Counted from the stretch's first letter, positions 48,604 through 58,784 are shown. The stretch: 64,000 bases of DNA from Aureococcus anophagefferens (GCF_000186865.1 NW_008705562.1:2768821-2832820), one strand, 5' to 3'. Notes: generated by a model not told the origin, from the letters alone. Program-made: numbers and translations.

Positions 48604-50712
48604 CTAGGACACGTCGAGCTCGAGGATGTGCTGGACGGCGGCCTCGAAGGTGGCGACGTAGTAGCCCGTCTCGGAGAGGCGCTTGTCCGGGTCGCAGAGC
48701 GTGCAGAGGACCTTCTGGAGGTAGGAGAGGTTGGGGATGTCCGCGTTGACGAGGACGTAGATGAAGATGGGGAGGAAGTCGTCGGCGCCGAGGTGGTTCT
48801 CCGTGCCCGGGTGCTCGATGCGGTAGAGCTGGGGGATCTCCTTGGCCGCGGCGAGGAGCGCGTCGAGCTTGTCGCAGGGGAGCGTGTAGGAGCCGATGTT
48901 GCTCAGCTGGTAGATCGCGGACTCCCACGAGCTCGGCGAGATGTGGTGCACGGGGATGCCGAGGGCCGTCTGGGGCATGTGGCGCGCGTTGGCGCAGCGG
49001 GCAGCCAACCGCCGCTCCTCGGCGTCGATGTCGCCCCGGAGCAGGCCGTGGAGCTTGTCCATCAAAGGCACGAAGATCTCCGTCTCGATCTGGCGCCGGA
49101 TCGCCGACGACAGGATCGCGTTCAGGTCGTCCTCGGCGATGCAGCTCTTCCGCCGCAGCGCCACGGCCACCAGCAAGTCCGCGCAGCCCTCCAGGAGGCA
49201 CGCCTGCAGGTGGTCGATGTACTGCTTCATCTTCGCGAGCATGTCCAATCCCGACTCGAACGCGTGGCCGCCCGCGGCCGCGACGATGTCCGCCAGGATC
49301 TTCTCGAAGGCGGGCAGCGCCAGCACCTGGCACACGGCGACCTGCGCCGCCTGGCGCAGCGTGATGTCCGGGTTCCGCTCCAGCAGCTCGAGCGACGCGC
49401 GCCGCTTCGGCACGTCCAAAAACCGCTGGAGCGCGAGCGCGACGTCGCCGCTGTGCGCGTGCAGCCGCGCCCCGAAGAGCATGCCCGACACGCGCCGCGC
49501 GTAGCGCTCGAGGCGCACGCGGCGGTCGTTGACGCTGTGCGTCGTCTCGTAGAGCGACGGCCGCCGCGTCGGGAAGTCGAGCTTCTCCGTCGACGGCCGC
49601 AGCGCGACGAGCTCCTCGTGGAGCTCGAAGAACTCGCGGAACCGCCGCGGCACGCGCCACTCCGCGCCCGCGAGCACGTCGAGCACCCAGAGGATGTAGA
49701 CCGTGTGGTCGTCCGCGTAGTCCGTGCCGAGGATGCGCACGCAGAGCGCGGGCCGGAGCCGCGCGGTGTCGACGCGCACGGCCTCGGGGCCCTCGGCGCG
49801 GCCCCGGCGCGGGTCCATGTGGTCGTCCTTGAACTCCTCGCCGCCGTCGCGCCGCGGGCTCCGGTCCCCGGCGCCGCGCGCCGCGCTCAGCTCGGACCGC
49901 GTGTCCCACTGCTCGGACCGGCGCTCGAGCTGCGCCATCATCGCGCTGAGGCCCTCGGCCTGGGCCTCGTCGATGACGCCCTGCTCGTGGAGGATGAAGG
50001 CCATCTTCGTGAACCGGCCGCCGCCGCGGCCCGGCCCGGCCGCCGCGCGGCTCCGGCGGCCGCGCCGCAGCAGGAGCACGACGTCGGCGTCCGCGGCCCG
50101 GATCGTCGCGACGAGCTCGTTGAGCGTCGTGCCCGGCGGGAAGAAGCCGTCGCCGATGCCCAGCACCTCGTCGCCGACGCGCACGCCCGCGGCCTCCGCG
50201 CGGCCGGGGCACTCGGGCCGGCCCCGCGGCAGCGCGTGGACGACGATGCGGCCGTCGCTCGTCGACTTGACCGTGACGCCCAGGCCCTCGCCCGCCGCGC
50301 GGCTCAGCCGCGCGCGGAAGCACGTGCCCTCGGCGACGACGAGCACCTTCTCCGCGGCGCTCACGGGCAGGTCGCTCGGCTCGGACACGCCCGCGGGCCG
50401 CGACCGCGCCGGCGGCGGCGGCGGCGCGGTCCGCTTCGCCGGGGGCGACGCGGCGTCGGCGGCGGCGGCCGGCGGCGGCGGCGCGGTCCGCGGCGACGCG
50501 GCGGCCGGCGGCGGCGGCGGCGCGGTCCGCTTGTCCGCCGGCAGCGGCGGCGGCGCGCTGCGCGCGGCGACGACCGGCGCCCGCCCGCCGCTCCCGCCGC
50601 CCTCGCGCCGCGCGACGACGGGGAGCGCCTCGGTCATCGACGGCGGCAGCGTGAGGAAGCCGTCCGGCAGGGTCACGCGGTGGCCGCGCGTGGTCGGCGG
50701 CGTGTCATCCAT
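48604..50712 (-). CDS. PDZ-PX-VPS9 protein, putative Rab5-type GEF
   Basis: 702 residues from the ATG at 50712, chosen as the first with a natural-looking start; an earlier in-frame ATG exists but lies in promoter-like sequence. Residues 30-130 are Pro/Ala-rich. A PDZ-like domain covers 135-220 (GEGLGVTVKSTSDGRIVV with RVGDEVLGIGDG). A PX domain is at about 310-430 (YILWVLDVLAGAEWRVPRRFREFFELH). The C-terminal 230 residues are a VPS9 domain ending DDFLPIFIYVLVNA with the conserved Asp-Pro/Leu-rich helix; VPS9 domains activate Rab5-class GTPases, and PX binds phosphoinositides on endosomes. The PDZ addition is unusual for VPS9 proteins known to me. Confidence 0.85.
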   Translation of the reverse strand: MDDTPPTTRGHRVTLPDGFLTLPPSMTEALPVVARREGGGSGGRAPVVAARSAPPPLPADKRTAPPPPPAAASPRTAPPPPAAAADAASPPAKRTAPPPPPARSRPAGVSEPSDLPVSAAEKVLVVAEGTCFRARLSRAAGEGLGVTVKSTSDGRIVVHALPRGRPECPGRAEAAGVRVGDEVLGIGDGFFPPGTTLNELVATIRAADADVVLLLRRGRRSRAAAGPGRGGGRFTKMAFILHEQGVIDEAQAEGLSAMMAQLERRSEQWDTRSELSAARGAGDRSPRRDGGEEFKDDHMDPRRGRAEGPEAVRVDTARLRPALCVRILGTDYADDHTVYILWVLDVLAGAEWRVPRRFREFFELHEELVALRPSTEKLDFPTRRPSLYETTHSVNDRRVRLERYARRVSGMLFGARLHAHSGDVALALQRFLDVPKRRASLELLERNPDITLRQAAQVAVCQVLALPAFEKILADIVAAAGGHAFESGLDMLAKMKQYIDHLQACLLEGCADLLVAVALRRKSCIAEDDLNAILSSAIRRQIETEIFVPLMDKLHGLLRGDIDAEERRLAARCANARHMPQTALGIPVHHISPSSWESAIYQLSNIGSYTLPCDKLDALLAAAKEIPQLYRIEHPGTENHLGADDFLPIFIYVLVNADIPNLSYLQKVLCTLCDPDKRLSETGYYVATFEAAVQHILELDVS

Positions 50713-51222
50713 GAGCGACGGCGCGCGTGTCGGGCGCGGCTCACGCGCCGCGGAGGCGGCGCTCACCGCGTGGCATGATGTCCTTGTCTCGTGATCATCT
50801 CTCACAGCAGGTGTGGCAATTTTATACCCCCGGGCATAAGCACGCGCGCCGCCGAGAGCTCCTCGCCGCTGCCCAAGTGGCGCGGATGCGGTCTCTGGAG
50901 CGCCATCGCACAAGCCGTGTGCCGTCTGCGACTTGATCGAAGAGGCGTCCAGATGAAACCGCGCGGCCGCGCGGCAGTCCCGCAAGCTGCGTGTGTAAAA
51001 ACCAGCCCACCGACGACGACGTAGGTCGCTGCGACAGAAGCCGTGCCTGGCGGTCGTCGCGCTTGGCGGATCGAGGCGGCCGCCGCTTGGCTCACGCTCG
51101 CCAATCAAAATTTGCCACTATTTTTCTTGAAGGGAATTTTAGCTTTTTCGATTACCATTGGCCATCATCGAGGCCGAGACCGCGTCACATTGGGCGCCGT
51201 CCTGTAAGGTTCCCGGGCTAGC
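50713..51222. promoter_or_regulatory. Divergent promoter region, 510 bp
   Basis: Between the VPS9 gene (minus) and VAMP7 (plus). No coding potential. It holds TGTGGCAATTTTATA near 50812-50826 and AAAATTTGCCACTATTTTTC near 51107-51126, an inverted pair of TTGCCA-type, T/A-rich motifs, one on each side, which suggests a proximal promoter element for each gene. Confidence 0.45.
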
Positions 51223-52020
51223 ATGACGATCCTCTACGCGCTGGTTGCGCGCGGCAACACGGTGCTCGCGGAGTACACCTTCACGTCGGGCAACTTTCCG
51301 ACGATCACGCGCGTGCTCCTGGGCAAGATCCCCGAGCAGGATGGTCCGCGGCGGCGTCCGCGCCCCGTCCGCCCGCCCCGCGCCGCGCGCACGGTCGCCG
51401 CCCGCAGGCAAGATGAGCTACGTCTACGACCAGTACGTCTTCCACTACGTCGTCGAGAACAAGATGACGTTCCTCTGCATGGCCGACGAGCGCGGCGCCG
51501 CGCCCGATCGCCGCCGGCCGCGCGCGCGGCGACGCGGCCCGCCCCTTTCGCGCGCAGGTCCTTCAAGCGGCGCGTGCCCTTCGCGTTCCTCGACGACGTG
51601 AAGAACCGTTTTTTCGCGACCTACGGCGACAAGGGCCAGGCGGCGATCGCGTTCGCGTACAACGAGGACTTCGGGCGGACGATCCAGAAGCAGCTCGAGT
51701 TCTACAACGGGCCCCAGGCGGACCAGTTCGCGACGGTGCACAAGAAGCTCGACGACGTCAAGAACGTCATGGTCCAGAACATCGAGATGGTCCTCGAGCG
51801 CGGCGAGAAGCTCGAGCTCCTCGTCGACAAGTCGGAGCAGCTCCAGCTCGACTCCTTCCGCTTCCAGAAGAGCTCGAAGAAGCTCAGGCAGGCCATGTTC
51901 TGGAAGAAGGTCAAAATCTACATGCTCATCGCCTGCGTCGTCCTCGTCCTCCTGTACATCTTCCTCGCGGTCCTCTGCGGGCCCACGTTCGAGAAGTGCG
52001 GCAACAAGGACAAGAAGTAG
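51223..52020 (+). CDS. VAMP7: VAMP7-type longin SNARE, three exons
   Basis: Exons 51223-51343, 51408-51489 and 51558-52020, 221 residues, the usual VAMP7 length. The longin domain (residues 1-120: ILYALVARGNTVLAEYTF) is followed by the R-SNARE motif (residues 128-190, with QADQFATVHKKLDDVKNVM and the zero-layer Arg in VLERGEKLELL) and a C-terminal membrane anchor. It works in fusion with late endosomes, vacuoles or plasma membrane. The first intron (64 bp) is GT-AG; the second (68 bp) must use a GC donor at 51490, since no GT of the right phase exists there. Splicing gives an uninterrupted longin domain. Confidence 0.95.
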   Translation: MTILYALVARGNTVLAEYTFTSGNFPTITRVLLGKIPEQDGPRRRPRPVRPPRAARTVAARRQDELRLRPVRLPLRRREQDDVPLHGRRARRRARSPPAARAATRPAPFARRSFKRRVPFAFLDDVKNRFFATYGDKGQAAIAFAYNEDFGRTIQKQLEFYNGPQADQFATVHKKLDDVKNVMVQNIEMVLERGEKLELLVDKSEQLQLDSFRFQKSSKKLRQAMFWKKVKIYMLIACVVLVLLYIFLAVLCGPTFEKCGNKDKK

Positions 52021-52283
52021 GCGCGCCGCCGCCCTCGTCGCGCGGGCGCGCCGCGTAGCGGACGTTCCCGAGGCGCCGGTCTCGCAGTTTTGGGGAGTGT
52101 CGGGGAGCGGCGCGTCGGGCGCGACGGGAGGGCTCAGCTGAGGCTCGACTCGAGTCGCAACCGGCCAATGAGCGTCGGGCGCCGCCCGCGACCGCCGACC
52201 CAGATAAAATCTGGTGCTCCTCCTCCACAGCCGCGGCGGCAGTGGTCATTGACGCCTCCTGGTCCCTGGAAGGTTGGGCCGCC

Positions 52284-53864
52284 ATGCTGCGGCGCCTGTC
52301 CCAGGGCGTGTCCTTCCGGCGCAGCAGCAGCGCCGCGGAGAAGGAGGAGGCCAAGGCCTCGAACCCCGGCGGGGGCGCCGCGCCGAGCGAGGCGCCGGCG
52401 CCGGCCCCCGCGCCGGCGGCCCAGCGCGTCTGGCGCGCGGCCAAGGACCCGAAGACGGGCCGCACCTACTACTACGACGTGCTCACGCGCGAGACGCAGT
52501 GGACGAAGCCGCGGGAGCTGCAGGACGACCGGGAGCGCGCGGCCATCGACGCCAAGAACGCGGAGAAGCGCCAGTTCTTCGACGAGATGGAGCGGAACAT
52601 GCGCAAGAACTTCGCCGCGGGGCTCACGTCCGTCGACATCCAGGAGCCCGTGAGCGGCCTCGGGTGGAAGCCGCCGCAGACGCGGCCGTCGAGCGGGTCG
52701 ATCGGCGAGGGCGGCACGCGGCTCGTGCGCACGCTGTCCACCGTCGACGACGCCTTCCTCTTCGACGACCCCCAGGACGGCGGCCGCGGGTCCTACGCGT
52801 CCGGGAGTCAGACCTGCCGGAGCCGGCGGCGGCGGTCGCTGAGCCCGCAGACCGCCGCGTGGTGGGGCGAGGTCGAGGCGACGAAGCAGGGCCCCCGCGC
52901 GGCCGCCGCGGCCCGCGAGCAGGGCAAGCAGAACCGGTCCCAGCGCACCGTGAGCTTCGCCGAGGAGAAGGAGAGCCTCGCGCGGGACCTCGCCGCGGGC
53001 GCGCCGTCCAAGACGCTCGCGAAGCCCGAGGTCGCGCGGAGCCGCAACTCGACGGGCACCATGTACGTCACGTCGACGCTCGACGCGCCGGACAAGGAGG
53101 CGACGATCAAGTGCGTCTGCCACGTGCTCCGCGCGCACATGGCCGCCGCGCTCGCGACGCCCGTGCGCGACCGCGAGGCGCGCGCGCGCCGCGGCGAGTT
53201 CAAGATCTTCGAGGACGACGACCACGCCGACGACGACGACGGCGTCGTGCCGACGGCGGCCCAGCTCGTCGCCTTCTACCGCGACGTCTTCAGCCGCGGC
53301 CAGATGGAGCTCGAGTGCATCGTGACCTCGCTCATCTACGTCGAGCGGCTCTTGAAGGCCGCGCGGGGCAAGGTCAAGCTCCGGGCGTCGAACTGGCGGC
53401 CCGTGCTGTTGAGCTGCATGATCATGGCCTCCAAGGTCTGCGACGACTTGAGCATGTGGAACGCGGACTTTAGCCACATCTGCGCCGCGTTCACGCTCAA
53501 GCGCATCAACGACCTCGAGGCCGCGCTCCTCGCGGCCTACGGCTTCAACGCCACGGTGCCCGCGTCGGAGTACGCCAAGTACTACTTCCACCTCCGGTCC
53601 ATGGCCGCGCGCCTCGGCCTCGGCGGCGACGCGGGCGACGACATCAAGCCGCTCGACGTCGCCGCCGCCAAGCAGGTCGCGAACCGGTCCTTCAAGTTCG
53701 CCAAGGACCCCAAGGCCAAGCCCGACGACGCCCTCAGCGCCGACCTCGCCAAGATGCGCGTCCGCCGCGCCGTCTCCGTCGGCGGCGACGCGCTCGAGGC
53801 CCAGGCCGCCGCGCGGCCCGCGACGCTCGAGGAGGTCGTCGACATGAACCCCAAGTCCAGCTAG
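52284..53864 (+). CDS. WW-domain cyclin, cyclin Y/PHO80-like
   Basis: 526 residues. A WW domain is near residues 50-80 (RAAKDPKTGRTYYYDVLTRETQW). Residues 110-275 are low complexity. The cyclin box lies at about residues 285-430: LECIVTSLIYVERLLKA, NWRPVLLSCMIMASKVCDD and LSMWNADFSHICAAFTLKRI, matching the PHO80/cyclin Y subgroup, with the conserved Lys and Glu/Asp of the CDK-binding surface. Cyclin Y proteins partner CDK14/PFTK-type kinases. A WW domain fused to a cyclin box is unusual and could recruit Pro-rich partners. No signal peptide. Confidence 0.85.
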   Translation: MLRRLSQGVSFRRSSSAAEKEEAKASNPGGGAAPSEAPAPAPAPAAQRVWRAAKDPKTGRTYYYDVLTRETQWTKPRELQDDRERAAIDAKNAEKRQFFDEMERNMRKNFAAGLTSVDIQEPVSGLGWKPPQTRPSSGSIGEGGTRLVRTLSTVDDAFLFDDPQDGGRGSYASGSQTCRSRRRRSLSPQTAAWWGEVEATKQGPRAAAAAREQGKQNRSQRTVSFAEEKESLARDLAAGAPSKTLAKPEVARSRNSTGTMYVTSTLDAPDKEATIKCVCHVLRAHMAAALATPVRDREARARRGEFKIFEDDDHADDDDGVVPTAAQLVAFYRDVFSRGQMELECIVTSLIYVERLLKAARGKVKLRASNWRPVLLSCMIMASKVCDDLSMWNADFSHICAAFTLKRINDLEAALLAAYGFNATVPASEYAKYYFHLRSMAARLGLGGDAGDDIKPLDVAAAKQVANRSFKFAKDPKAKPDDALSADLAKMRVRRAVSVGGDALEAQAAARPATLEEVVDMNPKSS

Positions 53865-54142
53865 GCGCCGCCGCTTTTCCGACGCGCGCCGCGCACCGAC
53901 CCGCGCGCGCGCCTAACGAACCCCGCTTCGAGCGCTCGCGGCCGCTGAAGGCCTGCAACGTCGACCGAAAACACGGCAACGTGCCTCGCCGATTGCAATC
54001 GATTGCCACAGCCGCGACGCCGATAGAGCGCCGCCTCGCTCGCGTCGTGCACTTCTGCGTCCGCAAGCTCATCGAGGAGAACAAGCAGCTCTACGCGGCG
54101 TTGCGCGGCACGCGCGTCCTCTTCCGCGACGCAGCCCGTCGG

Positions 54143-56109
54143 ATGGGCTTCGCGGACGCGGGCAAGCTCGGCGTGCCCGTCCGGCCGCGCGTCTACAGCG
54201 ACCGGCTCCCGAAGAACGTGGCGCAGGTCGGCGTCGAGGGCCCGGTCTTCGAGATCGGCGGCTCGAACCCCGACATCTTTAACCTCGACTACGACCTCCA
54301 CGCGAAGATCACGAAGAGCGAGTACTTCAAGTGCCTCTACGTCTTCAAGACCTTCGACAAGGTCGTGGACCTCGTCTACGAGAAGGTGACGTACGTCGAG
54401 CCGTGGACGCACCGCGGGACGCAGAAGCGCGGCTTCCACAAGTGCCCGTCGTCGGCGTTCTGCCTCCTGCTCAAGCTCTTCCACCTCCAGTTGACGGAGG
54501 ACCAGGTGCGCGCGCTCCTGGACCACCCGGACAGCACCTACATCCGCGCCATCGGCATGCTCTACGTCCGCTACGGCACAAAGCCCCGCGGCGTCCCCGT
54601 TACGCGCGCCGCGGCGCGCGCACCCGCCGCCGCGCGCAGGCGGCGACCCGACGGTCTGGTGGCGCTGGCTCGGCGAGTACCTCGACGACCTCGAGGAGTT
54701 CAGCCCGGGCATCCAGGCCTTCCAGACGACGACGCTCGGCGCGTCCGCGCCGCGGCGTTGAACTTCGACGGCGCGCGGGGCGCCCACGCGGCGCGCGCAG
54801 GTTCGCGCGGCGGCTCCTCGACGCGAGCGACCTCTCCTACTTCGAGACGACGCTGCCGCCCATGCTCCCCGCGGCGCTCGAGTACCGCATGTCCGTGCAC
54901 CTCGCGAAGCACGAGGACATGACGCAGCGCGCGGCGAAGAACGCGCGGCACGTCGGCACGGCGGCGCTGAGCGCGGGCGCGGGCGGCTTCCTCTGCTGCG
55001 CGCGCGGCTTCTACGGCGAGGACGACGACCTCGACGCCGAGGCGGGCCTCGTCTGGCGCCAGGACGCGACCATCGAGGCCGTCGAGGAGCCCTACGACGG
55101 CGCGCCCGACGGCACGCTGCCGCGCTACCGCGTCGCCTTCGCCGTCGGCCCGCCGGCCATGGCCAAGCTCGGCATGTTCCAGTTCCCGCCCGACGAGTCC
55201 GAGAAGAAGGGGCTCGAGGCGCGGAAGAAGGTCCTCGACGAGCGGCGCCGCGCGGACCAGCGCGACCGCGACAAAGACGACGCGCGCGCGGCGCGCGGCA
55301 AGCCCCGGCGGCCGCCGCGCTTCCACCACGGCCAGACCATCATGTCGTCGAGCGACGACGACGACGGCGCCGACGACCGCGGCCGCGACCGCGGCCGCGA
55401 CCGCCGGGGCCGCAGCAGCGGCGACCGCCGGGGCCGCAGCCGCAGCCGGAGCGGCGACCGCCGCCGCCGGCCCCGGTCGCGCGACCGCCGCGACCGCCGC
55501 GACGACGGCGACCGCGGCCGCGGCTACGACCGGCCCCGCGACGACCGCGGCTACCCCCCGGGGGGTTACGACCGGCCCCGCGACGACCGCGGCTACGACC
55601 GGCCCCGCGACGACCGGCCCCGCGACGAGCGCGGCCGCGACGACCGCAGCCGCGACGACCGCGGCCGCGACGGCGGCTACGACCGGCCGCCGCGCGGCTC
55701 GGGCCTCGACCGCTGCGGCCCGCCCCCGGAGCGCGCGCCGCGGCCCTGGGAGGTCCGGTCCTCGCCGCCGCGCGAGTTCGACCCGCGCAGCCGCGGCCAC
55801 AGGCTCTCGCGCCCGCCGCCCCGGGGGCCGCCGCCGCCCGACCGCGACCTCGACCGCGGCCCGCCGCCGCCGCCGGACCGCCGCGGCCCGCCGCCCGAGC
55901 GCGGCCCGCCGCCGGACCGCAGCCCGCCGCCCGCCGCGCCCGCGCGGCCCGACCGCCGCCCGGAGTCCGGGGCGCCCGCGCTGCCGCCCGCGCGCGCCTC
56001 GCCCGCGCCGCTGCCCTCCGGAACGGCGCGGCGGCCTACGGACGACCGGGAGCGCCGGCACTGGCGGCCCGGGCCCGTCCCCGACGACGGCCGCTGGCGG
56101 CCGAACTAA
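54143..56109 (+). CDS. PRPF38B: PRP38B-like pre-mRNA splicing factor, three exons
   Basis: Exons 54143-54587, 54640-54742 and 54801-56109, 618 residues. The open frame continues upstream without an ATG, so the start is uncertain. The PRP38 domain (about residues 35-230) has KSEYFKCLYVFKTFDKVVDLVYEKVTYVEPW, SSAFCLLLKLFHLQLTEDQV, TYIRAIGMLYVRY and DLSYFETTLPPML. PRP38 proteins help activate the spliceosome. The first intron (52 bp) uses a GC donor (GCGGCGTC) and the second (58 bp) GT. The C-terminal 250 residues are Arg/Asp/Gly-rich RD/RS-like repeats (DDRGYDRPRDDR units), as in other PRP38B proteins, then Pro/Arg-rich. Confidence 0.85.
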
Positions 56110-56111
56110 TA

Positions 56112-58784
56112 CTAGCGTCGACCCTTCCCGCGCCCGCCGCGGCCCCGGCCGCCCTTGCCCTTGCCCTTGCCCCGGGGCGCCGGCGGCGCGAGGTCGACGC
56201 GGCGCGTCGAGAGGAGCGAGCGGACGAGACCGTCGGTCGCGGGCCGCGCGCAGGCCCCCCGCCCCCGGTCGAGCGGGCTCTTGCCCGGGACGAAGGTCAG
56301 CTCGAGCTCGACGCCGCTCGGCCCCGCGACGGCGCGGCAGGCGGCGACGGACGCGTGGAACTTGGCGACGAAGACGGGCCGCCGCGTCGAGAGTAGCCGC
56401 GGCGGCCGGCCCGGCGCGTGCGTCGCCTCGAGGAGCACGGCGCCCCGGGCGTCGCCCCCGAAGAGCGCCTTCGCGTCGTCGAGGACCCGGAACGCGTCGA
56501 GGGCAGGGTGGTCGTCGGGCAGCGGGCACTCGAGCGTCGGCGCGCGCGGGTCCGGCGGCTCGCGCCAGGACCGCGCGAGCGCCCGGAGCGCCGCGCGCGC
56601 GCCGCGCGCGCGGCCCGCGCCGACGGCGCCGCCGTCGCCGTCGTCGTCGCCGACGTCGACGCCGCCGTCGTCGTCGTCGTCGCGGCGGAGCGCGGCGTCG
56701 TAGCACGCGCCGCAGAGCGGGTACGTCGCCGTCTTCGCCGCGTCCCCGGCGCCGTCGCGCAGGCCGTACCAGAGCAGCTCCGAGCGGCAGGCGGGGCAGC
56801 GGCGCCCGTTCGACGCCGCGACGGACCCCGGCCGCGGCAGGTCGACGACGTCCTTCGTCGCCGGGTCGTACAAGCGCTGCGGCCGCGGCACGAGGTGCAG
56901 GTAGTGGCCCGTGAGGCCGCAGCGGCTGAAGGCCGACCGCGACGCGTCGTCCTCGGGCCGCTCGGCGTAGACGGCGTCGAAGAGCTGCTCCATGGCGTCG
57001 ACGTGGGCCGCGAGGTGGGCGTACTTGGCCGCGAAGTTCGCGACGCAGTGCGCGACCACGGCCTCCCGCGGCGCCTCGCCCCCGGCGATGAGGTCGCAGG
57101 CGGCCTCGATGGCCGCGCGCACCTCCGGGAGCACGAGCGACGCGTCTACCCTCAAAAAGCCCCGGCAGACGACCGTGCCGAGCTCCGTCGGCCGCAGCCG
57201 CCGCGACTTGCCGTCGACGGCGACGTAGAGACGCTTGCAGACGTTCTCGATGTGGCTCGGGATCGACGCGTCCGTGCCGATGCCGTGCTTCTCCATGAGG
57301 GCGACGCAGTCCGCCTCGCTCAGGCGCTCGGGCGGCCGCGTCGTCGCCTCGCGCGGCGCCGCCGCGCATTTCGCCCGCGGCCGCGCGCCGACCGCCGGCA
57401 GCTCCAGGAACAGCGGCGGGCCCGCGTCGTCGTCGCGGTGCGGCCGGAGCACGTCCAGGAAACCCGGCGCGACGAGCGCGCGCCGCTCGACGACGAAGCG
57501 TTCGCCCGCGAGGTCGACGGCCACTCGCTGGTCCGCGTACGCCGCGTCTTCCGAGACCGACGCCAGGAAGCGGCGCGTCACCAAATCATAAAGCGCCGCG
57601 GCCTTGCCGTTCAGGACGCCCGGCGGCGCCGGAGCGGTAGGAGTAATGGGCGGGTGGTCGCCCGCGTCAAGTCCCCTCTTCGGCCGCCGCCACGCGCTCC
57701 GTTCCAAAAGATCCGCGGCGTGCGCGCCCCACCGCGCGTCGCCCGCCTGCTGCTCGATGGCCGCCCGTAGATCCATGGACGGCGGGAACTTGTTCGTCTC
57801 CGTGCGCGGATAGCTCAAAAAGCCGTCGAGGTAGAGGTGCTCCGCGTGCTTCATCGCCATCGCCGGCGACAAGCGTAAAACCCGGCTCGCGGCCTTGAGC
57901 AGGTCCACGGTGTTGAAGGGCAGCGGCGGCGCCTTCGTCGACGTCCCCGCCGTCGACTCCACCACCGTCGCGACCCCCGCGGCGGCCGCGCCGCGGCAGA
58001 GCGCGGCGGCGACGCTCCGGTCGAAGCACCGGCCCCGGGCCCAGGTCGCGTCCGCGAAGGCGCCGTCGACCTCGAGCGCCGCGTCCGGGAACCAGTAGGG
58101 CTCCGGCTCGAAGGTCGCGATCTCGTCCTCGCGCCTCACCACGAAGCCCAGCGTCGGCGTCTGGCAGGGCCCGTAGGACAGCGTCCGCGCGTCGAGGCCC
58201 GCGTACTTGGATTGGAAGTGGCGCGTCGTGAACCGCGTGAACGCGACGCCCACCCTCAAGTCGAGCTCCTGGCGCGCGATGACGGCCTCCGACAGGCGCT
58301 CGTCGGGCTCGCCGAGCGTCGCCATGGCCTTCTCGATGTCCGCGGGCGTCACGGCCGAGAACTTGGCGCGGTGGACCGTCGCGCCGGGCCGGAGCTCGCT
58401 CTGGGTGACGTCCATGACCTGGAACGCGATGGCCTCGCCCTCGCGGTCGCAATCCAGGAAGAGCACGAGCGCGTCGCAGTCCTTGGCCGTCTCCCGCAGG
58501 TTCCGCAGCACGCTCCCGTTGCTCGGCACGCGCACGACGGGCGCGTCCCAGAGCTCGCTCGGGTCGCAGCCGTCCCAGTCGCGGTACGCCGGCGCGAAGT
58601 CGAGGTTGAAGCAGTGGCCGAGCACGGACGTGACGCGGTACTCGCAGCTCGCGCCGCCGAAGCGGCCGCGGAACTCGTGCGTCCGCGGCGACCCGCCGCG
58701 CGTCGACACCGTCGACTTGGCCAGCGCCTTGGCGATGGCGTCGGCGATCGACGGCTTCTCGGCGACGCACATGACGATGTCCAT
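56112..58784 (-). CDS. TOP3B: Topoisomerase III-beta
   Basis: 890 residues, single exon. Type IA topoisomerase that passes single strands of DNA, and in the TOP3B case RNA. The Toprim start is MCVAEKPSIADAIAK with LDCDREGEAIAFQV (Mg binding). The catalytic Tyr is in GFLSYPRTET, near residue 345. A CxxC pair after residue 700 (RRCPACRSELLWYGL) fits the family's Cys-rich C-terminal region. The C-terminus ends in a Gly/Arg/Lys run (GKGKGKGGRGRGGRG), an RGG-type tail as in animal TOP3B, which binds RNA with TDRD3. It looks intact. It stops 3 bp from the PRP38B stop, tail to tail. Confidence 0.95.
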   Translation of the reverse strand: MDIVMCVAEKPSIADAIAKALAKSTVSTRGGSPRTHEFRGRFGGASCEYRVTSVLGHCFNLDFAPAYRDWDGCDPSELWDAPVVRVPSNGSVLRNLRETAKDCDALVLFLDCDREGEAIAFQVMDVTQSELRPGATVHRAKFSAVTPADIEKAMATLGEPDERLSEAVIARQELDLRVGVAFTRFTTRHFQSKYAGLDARTLSYGPCQTPTLGFVVRREDEIATFEPEPYWFPDAALEVDGAFADATWARGRCFDRSVAAALCRGAAAAGVATVVESTAGTSTKAPPLPFNTVDLLKAASRVLRLSPAMAMKHAEHLYLDGFLSYPRTETNKFPPSMDLRAAIEQQAGDARWGAHAADLLERSAWRRPKRGLDAGDHPPITPTAPAPPGVLNGKAAALYDLVTRRFLASVSEDAAYADQRVAVDLAGERFVVERRALVAPGFLDVLRPHRDDDAGPPLFLELPAVGARPRAKCAAAPREATTRPPERLSEADCVALMEKHGIGTDASIPSHIENVCKRLYVAVDGKSRRLRPTELGTVVCRGFLRVDASLVLPEVRAAIEAACDLIAGGEAPREAVVAHCVANFAAKYAHLAAHVDAMEQLFDAVYAERPEDDASRSAFSRCGLTGHYLHLVPRPQRLYDPATKDVVDLPRPGSVAASNGRRCPACRSELLWYGLRDGAGDAAKTATYPLCGACYDAALRRDDDDDGGVDVGDDDGDGGAVGAGRARGARAALRALARSWREPPDPRAPTLECPLPDDHPALDAFRVLDDAKALFGGDARGAVLLEATHAPGRPPRLLSTRRPVFVAKFHASVAACRAVAGPSGVELELTFVPGKSPLDRGRGACARPATDGLVRSLLSTRRVDLAPPAPRGKGKGKGGRGRGGRGKGRR

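Noticed and set aside
55380..55690. Dense short GACCGC/CGCGAC-type repeats, CRISPR-like at first sight
   Set aside because: They are the coding repeats of the RD/RS-like tail of PRP38B, without uniform spacers.
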